Assembly (NCBI GenBank): GCA_034112105.1
Contig: JAWUVZ010000070.1
Location: forward strand, 24,672-88,671
Direction: 5' to 3'
From: Glaciecola sp034112105
GTDB taxonomy: Bacteria; Pseudomonadota; Gammaproteobacteria; Enterobacterales; Alteromonadaceae
Length of the DNA: 64,000 bases
Shown piece by piece: positions 44,198 to 53,439 of this stretch. Made by a program: the position numbers and the translations under genes. The notes below the pieces were generated by a model. The model was not told the DNA's origin. It saw only the letters and a list, made by a program, of their open reading frames with translations, and searched no databases. The first letter of the stretch is position 1. Every line of letters starts with the position of its first letter.

Positions 44198-44821
44198 CTA
44201 TGACTGTTTTGTTAACCATACAATGAGGTTTACAATATCGTCCGATGTCATTTCTCTTGAAAATGTAGCTTGATATTTACCATTTACAATAAAGTTGGGT
44301 ACGCCGGTTAAATTTTCGCGATACGTATCAATTTCCCTATTATTTTTATTAACTAAGCTTTTTACACTGAAGCTTGATGCCATTTTGTCAAACTCTTCAG
44401 CTTCAACACCGTTGATGATGAAGACGCTACGCAGATCTCTTAAACCAGTCACTGTTGAACGTTGTTCATGAATATAGTTGAAAATAGCGGCATTCAACGC
44501 TTCTTCTTTTTTCATTACGCGTCCAATAATCATGGCTTTAGTCGCATCGTCCTGAACGTCCGGACTAGCATTCCTCATAAAGTTAACTTGGATTTTAGAA
44601 AACGTCACATCTTCATCTAAGCCTTCTTTTATACTCTTGACCAAAGGTTCAAAGCTATAACAAGCCGGACACCAAAATGAAAAAAACTCTTTTACTTCTG
44701 GTTTTGCGGTTGCTTTATCGCTAATTACTTTGTAATGCGTGCCTTCTTGCCATTGATCGGCTGCACTGACTGAAAGTGGGAACAGCATTGCAACGAGCAA
44801 TATTGAAAACAGCTTTTTCAT
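44198..44821 (-). CDS. dsbA: Periplasmic thiol:disulfide interchange protein DsbA
   Basis: 207 residues, typical for DsbA. Signal peptide about 1-20 (ending VSA-AD). The thioredoxin fold carries FFSFWCPACYSFEP (active site CPAC at 51-54; E. coli has CPHC) and cis-Pro in TGVPNFIVNGKY, with the helical insertion between. It introduces disulfides into exported proteins. A lipoprotein paralogue lies next downstream. The CPAC dipeptide should change redox potential relative to CPHC, by family knowledge. Confidence 0.92.
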   Translation of the reverse strand: MKKLFSILLVAMLFPLSVSAADQWQEGTHYKVISDKATAKPEVKEFFSFWCPACYSFEPLVKSIKEGLDEDVTFSKIQVNFMRNASPDVQDDATKAMIIGRVMKKEEALNAAIFNYIHEQRSTVTGLRDLRSVFIINGVEAEEFDKMASSFSVKSLVNKNNREIDTYRENLTGVPNFIVNGKYQATFSREMTSDDIVNLIVWLTKQS

Positions 44822-44997
44822 AGAAATTCCTTAAATTGGTATGATAATAGTAAGACTAAATGATTCTAAATTCTATGATAACAATATCACAAAGCAAAAT
44901 ACGTTTTCAAAATATAAGGCCGAATAAACTCATTTACTCGATCTTGTTCAGGTAATATTCAGATTCAAAATCTTATCGTGGTGACTATGTTATCTGC

Positions 44998-46905
44998 TTA
45001 GTTTGCCTGGTATCGCATATTCACAACAATTTTCCGTGATTGACCTACAAAACCAAATACATCTTCAAAACCTTCATTCAACAAATTATCAACACGAAGT
45101 CCAAACGCAAGTTCCTCATTGTATTGATATTGATAGTTTGCACTTATTAACCAATAAGGATCCAATCCAACAATTTGGGCCGGATTGGGGAAGGGTGGGA
45201 AGAAACGATCTTGTTTTGAGCCCGCATAATCAGCTTGAACATAAATATTACTGATTTTACTCAGTGCATAATTAATTGTAGTTGAAGCCGAATGACGAGC
45301 TCGCCTAAGTTCAACTTCGGTTGGCGCTCGTGCGTCTAAGTATGCAAAACTAGCTGACCAGCTAATATCTCTCCAATCCCCATATATGGAAAGCTCTACA
45401 CCCTTTCTTGTGGATGTATCATCAATATTTTGCGCCGTAAAGGCACTGGTTGCAGGGTCAAAGACAAAGCCATTGATTTCGTTCTCTAATTTGGTATCAA
45501 AATGAGTCAGTTCAGCATTAAATCGGTCTGACAAATTATAGATTAAGCCAATTTCATTTGCATAACTGGATTCAGGAACCAGTCTCGAGTTGCCTGTAAA
45601 AGTACCGGGAAAGAAACCAAACCTCTCAGTAAAAGTCGGATTTTTAACCGCTTTACCACGACTTATAAAAGCCTTTAATTGCTTAGAGAAATTGTAGTTT
45701 AGTCCTAACCTAAAACTATTAGCATCATCAAATTCATCACTTTGATCTGCTCTGATGCTATAACTAGCATAAAGCTTTTTAGCAACTTCATACTGACCAT
45801 CACTCAATACGGAAATAGTTTGATTATCTTGAGTTTGGTTTGGATTACCAAAAACGTTAGGGCCGCTTTGCTCGAAGTCTTCTTTTACACTATCAAGTCC
45901 AACATTAATGAAATCATTTGCGCCTAAATTAATGTAGTTTATCCAATTAACTCGTTGAGTCTTGCCAACGGTACCACCGGAAAATACATCATTTGAAAAG
46001 CTATCGCTGGCAAAGCGATTTAATTGATAACTCAATGACTGCGTCCATATACTCCGGGCGGGGGTGAAATCCCATCTCAATAGCGCATTTAGTTGCTTAC
46101 CGTTTGAATAGTTATCAGCATCAACGGGCAAACCCGTATTGGCGAAGTCGATAGCATCAAACTCAGTGAAAAAATCCACGAGTCTAATATTGAACGTCAA
46201 GTTGTGTTCTTTGTTAACCTGATATGTAACATTAGTATTGAATGAGGTGTTTCGATAACCGTCTTCTTCACTACCTTGCCTTGATATGTTTTCACCGTCC
46301 GTTTTAAGGTGGTTTAAATTAGCTGACAATGACAATCCATCCTGTCGGACTTTATAATTAACTCCCAATTGGCGAGTTGCTTGCGCACCAATTCCAAGAT
46401 TAGCTGATAATTTGTGTTGGCCAGAAACTTCCGCTTTTTTACTCGTAATACTAATGACGCCTGAAACTGCGCTACTTCCCCATAGCGCACTTTGCGGTCC
46501 TCTGAGTAACTCAATGCGTTCAATGTCTGATACGAGTAAATGTGCAAAGTTAACTAAACCACCTTGGCCAATGTCGTTTATTTCTACACCATCTACCAAA
46601 ACTAAAATATGATTACTCTCACTTCCTCGAAAGCGAATTTCAGTTAACGTGCCTGTAGGCCCTGATTGACTTATATTTATACTAGCAAAAGAACGCAATA
46701 AATCGGTCACTGTTGCAGCGCCTGAGGCTTCGATAGTCTCTGCGTTAATGAGGGAAACAGACCCAGCAAGTGTTGATTTATCAACAGGCGCTCTTGAGCC
46801 TATTATGCTAATAGTTTCAATGGATTGATTTTGTTCGAAAGCTACAATAGACGTAGAATAAGAGGCGGCACAAATTGCTGCCAATAAAGTAAGTTTTGTT
46901 TTCAT
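44998..46905 (-). CDS. btuB: TonB-dependent vitamin B12 receptor BtuB
   Basis: 635 residues with a signal peptide (about 1-22). A TonB-box-like ETISIIGSR is followed by the plug domain (STLAGSVSLINAETIEASGA, EIRFRGSESNHILVLVDGVE, RIELLRGPQSALWGSSAVSG) and a 22-strand barrel ending RKIVVNMRYQAN, with the terminal-strand motif FGLRVDNLLNEGFEDVFGF. Identification as BtuB rather than another TonB receptor rests on overall similarity and on the cobalamin riboswitch directly upstream. It imports corrinoids with TonB-ExbBD energy. Confidence 0.93.
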   Translation of the reverse strand: MKTKLTLLAAICAASYSTSIVAFEQNQSIETISIIGSRAPVDKSTLAGSVSLINAETIEASGAATVTDLLRSFASINISQSGPTGTLTEIRFRGSESNHILVLVDGVEINDIGQGGLVNFAHLLVSDIERIELLRGPQSALWGSSAVSGVISITSKKAEVSGQHKLSANLGIGAQATRQLGVNYKVRQDGLSLSANLNHLKTDGENISRQGSEEDGYRNTSFNTNVTYQVNKEHNLTFNIRLVDFFTEFDAIDFANTGLPVDADNYSNGKQLNALLRWDFTPARSIWTQSLSYQLNRFASDSFSNDVFSGGTVGKTQRVNWINYINLGANDFINVGLDSVKEDFEQSGPNVFGNPNQTQDNQTISVLSDGQYEVAKKLYASYSIRADQSDEFDDANSFRLGLNYNFSKQLKAFISRGKAVKNPTFTERFGFFPGTFTGNSRLVPESSYANEIGLIYNLSDRFNAELTHFDTKLENEINGFVFDPATSAFTAQNIDDTSTRKGVELSIYGDWRDISWSASFAYLDARAPTEVELRRARHSASTTINYALSKISNIYVQADYAGSKQDRFFPPFPNPAQIVGLDPYWLISANYQYQYNEELAFGLRVDNLLNEGFEDVFGFVGQSRKIVVNMRYQAN

Positions 46906-47209
46906 GAAATTAAGACTCTGTATATGCTCCGCCCGAGCATGACAAAAAAGAAAGGCAAATTGCCGACACCTATCAAGGCCGGTATCCGGGCTTACATTTT
47001 CTTATTTAAACCTTCCCGTGTTTACACACAGTGGATGACGCCGATAAATATATCAGTGAAAAATAAGTGAAAGTTTTTAGGACTTTCAATGTTTACCGTT
47101 GCGGGGGCAGCGCTGGATTTACACCAGTTTCCCGTTTAACTTTTTGCATTAGTACAAAAAGCACCTTGAAGGGCGCAGAGTATAAAGTTTTTACGACAGA
47201 TGTGAATGA
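46906..47209. other. Intergenic leader region of btuB (304 bp)
   Basis: Gene-free stretch almost filled by the cobalamin riboswitch and its expression platform. Confidence 0.7.
46977..47168 (-). promoter_or_regulatory. Cobalamin riboswitch upstream of btuB
   Basis: On the minus strand the leader has the order expected of a B12 riboswitch: AAGGTGC near the 5' end, GGGAAACTGGTGTAAATCC, then GCGCTGCCCCCGCAACGGTA, later CATCCACTG and GGGAAGG, and a 3' AGCCCGGATACCGGCC. Downstream, GGCAATTTGCC followed by TTTCTTTTTT resembles a weak terminator and ATGCTC/GAGCAT forms another stem (46924-46940). Binding of adenosylcobalamin should switch off btuB. Confidence 0.93.
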
Positions 47210-48187
47210 TTATTTTGAATGAAACTGCAGTGGTAGCTCTTGAAGTGCTGACAACTGCTCTTTCAGTGCTAATATTTGGTTTTCCCAATACTTTTCTTCA
47301 GCAAACCATGGAAATGCATTCGGGAATGCTGGATCTTCCCAGCGCAAAGTTAGCCAGGCCATGTAGTGTATCATTCGCATAGCACGCAGAGGTTCGATGA
47401 GTGATAATTGCCCTATATCGAATTCATTAAATTCATTATAAGCATCAATCAGCTTATCTAGTTGAATAACTTGTTGTTGGCGTTCGCCTGAAAGCATCAT
47501 CCAAATATCTTGGACTGCAGGGCCCATTCGACAGTCGTCAAGATCGACGAAGGTCGGCCCATCTCGGTATAATATGTTGCCCGGATGCAAATCACCATGT
47601 ACACGAATCGATTTGTAATTTTTCGCGAATTGGCTTTTGGTTTCCGTAATCACCTGCTCAAGAATAGTATGGAATACAGTTTGTAAATGTTGCGGAATCA
47701 GCGAACCCGTTAATAAAACTTGTTTAGGTGTGTCTAAATAGCTGGTAGTGCAAACTTCGGGGCGATGTTCGAACGGTTTAGACTTAGCGACCTTGTGCAT
47801 ACGGCCAATAACCCCCCCCATCCACTCAAGCTGGATTAGGTTATCAACTTCAAACTGACGTCCACCTATGGAAGGGAAAAGTGCAAACCGATGGTTAGCA
47901 TGTTGATGTAAACTCGCACCATTGATTATGAATGGCGCGACTACAGGAATTTTATCTCCGACCAACTCCAATGCAAAATCATGTTCTTCTTGAATTTGCT
48001 CATCATCCCACCGTCCAGGACGATAGAATTTGGCTACATAACGCTTACTATCCTCGCCAACGAACTGGTAAACCCTATTTTCATAACTATTTAATGCTAA
48101 CAAGCCAGACGATGCTTGAACATCAACAGTTTCAATAGCATCAAGGATGAGCTCTGGTGTCAATCCTGCAAAGGAGAAATCAGACAC
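47210..48187 (-). CDS. srkA: Stress response kinase A (SrkA/YihE)
   Basis: 325 residues matching E. coli YihE/SrkA along the length: LALNSYENRVYQF, FYRPGRWDDEQIQEEH, GGRQFEVDN, catalytic VHGDLHPGNILYRDGPTFVDLDD and WADPAFP-like LRWEDPAFPNAFPWF. SrkA is a Ser/Thr kinase of the aminoglycoside phosphotransferase fold that counters stress-induced death. The start overlaps the ccoG stop by eight bases. The repeat lies at SYLDTPKQV (Asp152), where the E. coli protein, from memory, has a same-length EYLIEPRKL, again substitution. Confidence 0.94.
   Translation of the reverse strand: MSDFSFAGLTPELILDAIETVDVQASSGLLALNSYENRVYQFVGEDSKRYVAKFYRPGRWDDEQIQEEHDFALELVGDKIPVVAPFIINGASLHQHANHRFALFPSIGGRQFEVDNLIQLEWMGGVIGRMHKVAKSKPFEHRPEVCTTSYLDTPKQVLLTGSLIPQHLQTVFHTILEQVITETKSQFAKNYKSIRVHGDLHPGNILYRDGPTFVDLDDCRMGPAVQDIWMMLSGERQQQVIQLDKLIDAYNEFNEFDIGQLSLIEPLRAMRMIHYMAWLTLRWEDPAFPNAFPWFAEEKYWENQILALKEQLSALQELPLQFHSK
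47726..47734 (-). repeat. In-gene repeat copy in srkA
   Basis: AGGTGTGTC on the plus strand; the gene reads LDTP. Flanks (TTTAGACACACCTAAAC) differ from the AAAG form. Confidence 0.7.
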
Positions 48188-49610
48188 CAGTAAAAATAAA
48201 TCGACTAGTTTCTTTGATTTTAATTATTTGACCATCTTCATCTTGGGTCTCTAAGTAAAAAGTAAAATCGGTAATTTCTTCAGTAAGGGAGTAAGGACTC
48301 GTAACAACGCTAATAGGAAGCGTATAAATCTCTCCACCACGGACTGTTACTTCGCTTCTACCTACAAACTTAGCGCCATCAATCCCACTAATTGAGACTT
48401 TAAATATACGGTCATTCTGTGATTTATTTAATAACTTTAATGTAAAAACGTTTTCGATTAACCCTTGGTTAGTCTCCCTGTAGAGTGAGTTTCTATCCTT
48501 TATAATATCGAGTTCTAATGGAGCTCGGGAGTATATGTCGAATACGAGTAAACTGGTCATAATAAGCAAAACAATGGCATAGCCCACTAGCTTTGGCCGC
48601 ACTATTTTTGTTTTTCCACCAGAAAGTTGGTGCTCGGACGTGAAACTAATCAAGCCTTTTTCATACCCCATTTTGTCCATAACTCCATTACAGGCATCTA
48701 CACAGGCGCCACAATTAATACACTCATATTGTAAGCCATTGCGAATATCTATTCCTGTAGGGCATACCTGAACGCAGAGATTACAATCGATACAGTCTCC
48801 TAGACCTGTCTCTTGTAACTGCTCCGGAGTGGCTTTACGTGAACGTGGGCCGCGTTTTTCACCTCTACTTGGATCATAGGCGACAGTAAAGGTGTCTTTG
48901 TCGAACATTGCTGACTGAAAACGCGCATAAGGACACATGTGAATGCACATGATTTCGCGCATATAGCCCGCATTACCATAAGTACAAACGGTAAAAAATA
49001 GGATAAAAAATCCAGCCCAAAAGCTAACGTTAAATGTGAAAAAATTAACAAATAAAGTATCTATTGGCGAAAAATAGCCGACAAAGGTCATAGCAGTTAG
49101 CAACGCCACGACAATCCAAGAAAAGTGCTTAAGGGTTTTACGAACCAATTTATCGAGATCCATTTTACGTTCATCAAGTTTCATCCGTTTATGTCGGCTA
49201 CCTTCAATTTTCTCCTCAAACCAAATGTAAATAAATGTACAAGTGGTTTGAGGGCACATAAAACCGCACCAAACGCGACCAGCAAAGGTAGTAACGAAAA
49301 AAAGCGCAAATGCGGAGACAATCAAAATATAAGCGAGGATGGTAAGATCTTGAGGCCAAAGCGTCATTGCAAATATATTAAAGCGTTGTTCACCGATATC
49401 GAAAAGAATGGCTTGGTTACCATTATATTGAAGCCAAGGTATGGCAGCAAAAAGACTTAAAAATATCAAACCAAAAAAACGCCTAATATTCTCAAGCATT
49501 CCTTCAACAGCCCGCACATAAATACGACTTCTCGCAGAATAGTTAGCAGTCTCTGCTGGTTTATGGATTTTGACCGGTGTGACATCTTTAATTTTTATTT
49601 TTTCGCTCAT
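48180..49610 (-). CDS. ccoG: Cytochrome c oxidase accessory protein CcoG (RdxA/FixG)
   Basis: 476 residues. Several transmembrane segments, WCGFMCPQTTCTFIYIWFEEKIEG and MCIHMCPYARFQSAMFD as in CcoG, then two ferredoxin-type cluster motifs, CIDCNLCVQVCPTGID and CINCGACVDACN, and a C-terminal periplasmic immunoglobulin-like domain (about 365-476). CcoG reduces copper for assembly of the cbb3-type oxidase CuB site. The cco oxidase genes are not in this window. It precedes srkA with an eight-base overlap, a pairing I cannot explain functionally. Confidence 0.95.
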   Translation of the reverse strand: MSEKIKIKDVTPVKIHKPAETANYSARSRIYVRAVEGMLENIRRFFGLIFLSLFAAIPWLQYNGNQAILFDIGEQRFNIFAMTLWPQDLTILAYILIVSAFALFFVTTFAGRVWCGFMCPQTTCTFIYIWFEEKIEGSRHKRMKLDERKMDLDKLVRKTLKHFSWIVVALLTAMTFVGYFSPIDTLFVNFFTFNVSFWAGFFILFFTVCTYGNAGYMREIMCIHMCPYARFQSAMFDKDTFTVAYDPSRGEKRGPRSRKATPEQLQETGLGDCIDCNLCVQVCPTGIDIRNGLQYECINCGACVDACNGVMDKMGYEKGLISFTSEHQLSGGKTKIVRPKLVGYAIVLLIMTSLLVFDIYSRAPLELDIIKDRNSLYRETNQGLIENVFTLKLLNKSQNDRIFKVSISGIDGAKFVGRSEVTVRGGEIYTLPISVVTSPYSLTEEITDFTFYLETQDEDGQIIKIKETSRFIFTGV

Positions 49611-49903
49611 GAACGACTCCGAGAAGTGCTAAAGGTAGTGCTGAAAATGGAATGAATAAATGCACTTAAAATTGCTAACACAGTATAACAACTTGCTATA
49701 AAGAATTGTTATTTCAGATCAAAAAATATGACATTCTCTACCAAACTACAAACGATAACTTTATTCATAATTACTAACGGTATAATCTATACAGATGTAT
49801 TAGTGAATATCTTTGTTTCCTCGGATTAGGCAACTAGTATAGTATGCACAGAGTATTGTTGTTGTTATACGTTACAATCTATCTTAAGGACTCTTGTTTA
49901 AAT

Positions 49904-50254
49904 ATGTGGCGCGCTTTTGTCGTTTTCATTGAAATAGTAATATTGGTTATCGTGCTAAGGACTTCGTTTGTTCAATATTTCTTGTCAGATATTCAGCAGA
50001 CTGTTTCCGGTTGGATTGAGGCCGTAGTTGATATTCCGGAACAGCAATCACTTTCAGTGTTGAGAGAAAAATTCTTCTATAACAATATGCTACTTCAACC
50101 GCATCAAACTGACTATGTGCTAGATATTACTGAGAGCAGGGAAAAATTAGAGTCCTTCAGGCAATTCTATTGCGTCAAAAAAGACAAAAATCCGTTTATA
50201 TACGGACAAAACTTGACTCGATTATGTAATCAAATTCAAAGCACCAAGTTTTAG
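49904..50254 (+). CDS. Small membrane-anchored protein of unknown function
   Basis: 116 residues from the ATG at 49904. One N-terminal membrane helix (MWRAFVVFIEIVILVIVLRT) precedes a soluble, probably periplasmic helical part with paired Cys residues (in FYCVKK and TRLCNQ) that could form a disulfide. I do not recognise a family. The ribosome site AAGGA is 13 bases upstream, rather far; a frame from 49844 adds 20 residues without better support. It lies divergent from ccoG and upstream of the DUF3016 gene on the same strand. Confidence 0.65.
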   Translation: MWRAFVVFIEIVILVIVLRTSFVQYFLSDIQQTVSGWIEAVVDIPEQQSLSVLREKFFYNNMLLQPHQTDYVLDITESREKLESFRQFYCVKKDKNPFIYGQNLTRLCNQIQSTKF

Positions 50255-50334
50255 GTTATATAAATACTGAACTAAAGGTATTAATCATTGGTCTTAACAG
50301 CCAGCTAATTTAGTTATTGTCAGAGGATATTTTT

Positions 50335-50913
50335 ATGGTCAATTATTTTAAAGGGCTCCTTCTTGTTTCTGTATTTCTACTGAGCGCTCAAGCAATGGCA
50401 TCTAATATGGAAAGTGCTGATATAGATGATGTTGAATTACAAAAAGCGCAAAGTAATGTGTCAATAGAATGGATTGAACCAAAAAAATTCCGTGATGTTA
50501 GGCACCCAACAATGTCTCGAAAACGTTATAGAGAGTCGGTATTACTCGAGCTAGAAACGTTTATTACTTCATTAGGCGAAGAACTTCCTGAGGGCCATAA
50601 ACTCAATTTAAAAGTCACTGACTTGGATTTAGCTGGCACCGTCCAATCGCCAGCAATGGCGGGGTTGAGGAACTTTTCTAATGGTGGAATAGACAATTAT
50701 CGAATTGTCAGGGATATTGATATTCCTCGCATGGCATTTTCATATGCACTGGTCGATGACCAAGGAAAAGTTTTGAAGCAAGACGACGTTGATTTAAAAG
50801 ACATGAGTTTTTTGTCAAGAACTGGTTCGGTTAATAAAAATACGTCGTTAATATATGAAAAAGTGATGATTTCAAGATGGTTTAAGGAAACATTCATGTC
50901 TGAAATTCGGTAA
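50335..50913 (+). CDS. Exported DUF3016-family protein
   Basis: 192 residues from the ATG at 50335 (AGAGG upstream). Signal peptide about 1-21 (ending AQAMA-SN). VSIEWIEPKKFRDVRHPTMS and the later LNLKVTDLDLAGTV and IDIPRMAFSYALVDDQGKVL fit the DUF3016 family of periplasmic proteins common in Shewanella and alteromonads. Function unknown. It follows the small anchored protein by 80 bases. Confidence 0.8.
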   Translation: MVNYFKGLLLVSVFLLSAQAMASNMESADIDDVELQKAQSNVSIEWIEPKKFRDVRHPTMSRKRYRESVLLELETFITSLGEELPEGHKLNLKVTDLDLAGTVQSPAMAGLRNFSNGGIDNYRIVRDIDIPRMAFSYALVDDQGKVLKQDDVDLKDMSFLSRTGSVNKNTSLIYEKVMISRWFKETFMSEIR

Positions 50914-51157
50914 TGTTGATTATTTCAATAAAGCTGCAGCAGTCTAATTAAGCCGTGGTTCATTCTGTTTAGCTAAAATAGTAAGTTAGTTGCGCTAATG
51001 TGCACTTAAGTTGCTATTTTAATATTTACTAGAATGAGTGTCTTTTTAAGAGCTCATTTAGATATCTGAAAGTACGAAAAAACCTCAAGAGTTGGACATA
51101 AGAGCCAACAGCCATTACATTACCTTCATCATTTAGATTAACTTTACCAACATATCT

Positions 51158-51628
51158 ATGACACCCGCGATCCTATTTTTAGAAAAGCAAAAAGCATCTT
51201 TTGAGTTGCTTGAATATTTGCATGACGAGAATAATCAGTCTTTTTCAAACGAAGCGTCAGAAAAGTTGGGGCTAGCGCCTGAGACCGTATTTAAAACGCT
51301 CGTGGTTGAAGTTGATACCAATAATTTTGTAGTTGCAATTGTCCCTTCAGATAAGCAACTTAGTTTGAAAAAATTAGCAAAAGCTGCGTCGGGTAAAAAA
51401 GCGGTAATGGCCGAAGCTAGAAAGGTACAAAGTATGTCTGGATATGTGCTTGGTGGCGTAAGCCCATTCGGGCAAAAGAAACGTTTAATCACTTTATTAG
51501 ACAGTAGTGCTAATTACTTTAATAAAATTTATGTGAGCGGCGGCAGAAGGGGACTTGAAATAGCGATTTCCCCCGATTCAATTAAGCAATTTTTAAATGC
51601 TGCGGTTGAAGATATTGCTGCACAATAA
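51158..51628 (+). CDS. ybaK: Cys-tRNA(Pro)/Cys-tRNA(Cys) deacylase YbaK
   Basis: 156 residues matching E. coli YbaK: MTPAILFLEKQK at the start, FKTLVVEVD, LSLKKLAKAASGKKAVMAEA with the functional Lys region, GYVLGGVSPFGQKKRL and IYVSGGRRGLEI. It removes Cys mischarged onto tRNA(Pro). A 244-bp gap with no clear feature separates it from the DUF3016 gene. It is followed 24 bases later by a GNAT gene. Confidence 0.95.
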   Translation: MTPAILFLEKQKASFELLEYLHDENNQSFSNEASEKLGLAPETVFKTLVVEVDTNNFVVAIVPSDKQLSLKKLAKAASGKKAVMAEARKVQSMSGYVLGGVSPFGQKKRLITLLDSSANYFNKIYVSGGRRGLEIAISPDSIKQFLNAAVEDIAAQ

Positions 51629-51652
51629 TAACTATTCAAATAAAGGTGTTTA

Positions 51653-52135
51653 ATGAAAATCGAAACCAAACTAGTCAATTATAACGATGAAAAGCAAGCA
51701 AATGAATTGTTACTCCTGTTAAATGAATACGCTAAGGATCCGATGGGTGGTGGTAGCGAGCTAGCTGGACATTCTAAATCTAATCTGATTAAAGAATTAA
51801 AAAAGCGTTCATTTATTTTTTCTATTATTTGTTATGTAGATGGAAAACCTGCGGGATTCTCAAATTGCATTGAAGGCTTTTCTACATTTAAGTGTAAGCC
51901 ACTAATCAATATTCATGATTTTGCAGTTAACCCTGAATTCAGAGGACTGCAACTGAGCCAGCAATTAATGAATAAGATTGAAGATATCGCCATATCGAAG
52001 GGATGTTGCAAGATTACCCTTGAAGTTTTAGAAGGAAACCAAGTCGCTAAAAATGCTTACATAAAAGCGGGCTTTAAAGGTTATGAATTGGATCCTGAAA
52101 TGGGGAAAGCTGTATTTTGGGAAAAATCGCTTTAG
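51653..52135 (+). CDS. GNAT N-acetyltransferase
   Basis: 160 residues. VDGKPAGFSNCIEGFSTF, INIHDFAVNPEFRGLQLSQQLMNKIEDIA (acetyl-CoA site) and ITLEVLEGNQVAKNAYIKAGF form the standard GNAT core. The substrate is unknown. It follows ybaK by 24 bases with AAAGGTG before the ATG, so probably the same transcript. Confidence 0.9.
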   Translation: MKIETKLVNYNDEKQANELLLLLNEYAKDPMGGGSELAGHSKSNLIKELKKRSFIFSIICYVDGKPAGFSNCIEGFSTFKCKPLINIHDFAVNPEFRGLQLSQQLMNKIEDIAISKGCCKITLEVLEGNQVAKNAYIKAGFKGYELDPEMGKAVFWEKSL

Positions 52136-52220
52136 GACATATTTTTCTATATCTGAGAGGTGCTGCTCGATATACAACAACGAGTAGAACTTCTATAGTA
52201 ATAAGTGGTAGCGATAAAAA

Positions 52221-53159
52221 TTAGTCTATATGACTATATTTATAAATCACATATTTCTGATATAACTCGCCGGGTCTAAGGATATCCTGGTCTAATGCTT
52301 GGTGATTAATAGCGTCGGGATAGCCTTGAGCCTCTAAACACAAAGCAGATTGTGGTGTAGGTAAAAATTTACCAGAATAAAATTGAATGCCAACTTGGTC
52401 TGATTCTACTTCCAAGCTTATTTTATGCTTTCTCGACGTCAGTTTAGCCATATTCCTATCTGTGGCGCGATAACAATGATCGAAATCACCTGACCTTAGC
52501 CTATTCCCTAGAATAGCACTTTCATTGAAATCGAATCGTGTATTTGCAACAGCTTCAAAATAACCTAATGGAATACTCTCTCGGTCTACAGGTAAATATG
52601 CATCACCTTTAATACGCAATTCTAAATCATAAATATTCTCTTCTCCCATATTGAAGTAGGCATGATTACATAGACTAATGGGGGTCGGTTTTGTAGATGT
52701 TGCTGAAAAATCAAACCTAAGTTCGTTATGTTCGGAAAGAGTAAACAGTACCTGAGCATTCACTGCACCGGGATAACCTTGGTCGCCATCTGGAGAATGA
52801 AGTTCAAAGATTAATGAGTTTCCTTGAGTGTTGGTCCCATGAGATTGCCATATTCTATTGGAGAAACCACATTCCCCACCATGTAAATTATGTTTTCCTT
52901 CATTTGTACAAATATTAAATTCGATACCATCGAGCGAAAAGCGACTTTTTGAAATTCGATTACTGGTTCTTCCTACCGATGCCCCCATATAAGACTCATC
53001 ATCAACAATAGCTTGATCATTTGAATGATTTAGAGTTGTCTCAACCAATTTTCCACTGCGGTCAGGGACTTTTATTGACAGGATACGCGCACCAAAGTCG
53101 CATAGTTCCACTTGCATGCCGTTCTTGTTTCGCAGTGTGAATTTCTTCAAGCTCGACAT
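52221..53159 (-). CDS. galM: Aldose 1-epimerase (mutarotase)
   Basis: 312 residues, the GalM beta-sandwich family. Catalytic and substrate positions appear as SVGRTSNRISKSRF, KHNLHGGECGFSNRIW (His), CNHAYFNMG (second His) and a late Glu in ALCLEAQGYPDA. It interconverts the alpha and beta anomers of hexoses. No other sugar genes flank it; a repeat-rich 280-bp region lies upstream between it and the Lrp-type gene. Confidence 0.93.
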   Translation of the reverse strand: MSSLKKFTLRNKNGMQVELCDFGARILSIKVPDRSGKLVETTLNHSNDQAIVDDESYMGASVGRTSNRISKSRFSLDGIEFNICTNEGKHNLHGGECGFSNRIWQSHGTNTQGNSLIFELHSPDGDQGYPGAVNAQVLFTLSEHNELRFDFSATSTKPTPISLCNHAYFNMGEENIYDLELRIKGDAYLPVDRESIPLGYFEAVANTRFDFNESAILGNRLRSGDFDHCYRATDRNMAKLTSRKHKISLEVESDQVGIQFYSGKFLPTPQSALCLEAQGYPDAINHQALDQDILRPGELYQKYVIYKYSHID

Positions 53160-53314
53160 CTATTAACCCTATCACTTTTTAATTTGGAAGATATTTATCA
53201 ACTTATATTAACTGATAAATAGGATTTATTAAATATTGATTTCTTGTTTCCCCTCTAATATCTATTTTAAAGACAAACATGTGGTGAAGATTCTATGTTT
53301 AATTATGTGCAAAG

Positions 53315-53394
53315 AGGTGTGTCCTTGTTTATCTTTCAAAGAGGTGTGTCCTTGTTCTTGTTTATCTCTCAAATTATGTGACAGTAGGTGTGGC
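53315..53394 (-). repeat. Cluster of three repeat copies upstream of galM
   Basis: Cores at 53315-53323 and 53342-53350 (exact) and 53386-53394 (AGGTGTGGC), all in one orientation. The first two sit in a partly duplicated stretch, CAAAGAGGTGTGTCCTTGTT, 27 bases apart, suggesting local tandem duplication. Confidence 0.8.
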
Positions 53395-53439
53395 GTTATT
53401 CATCCTTTATTCATCTTTTTAAATATGCTTATCGCAGAA

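Noticed and set aside
48886..48901. TAAAGGTGTCTTTG in ccoG (encoding KDTF)
   Set aside because: The core is incomplete (GTGT missing one GT unit), so it is not a copy of the repeat.
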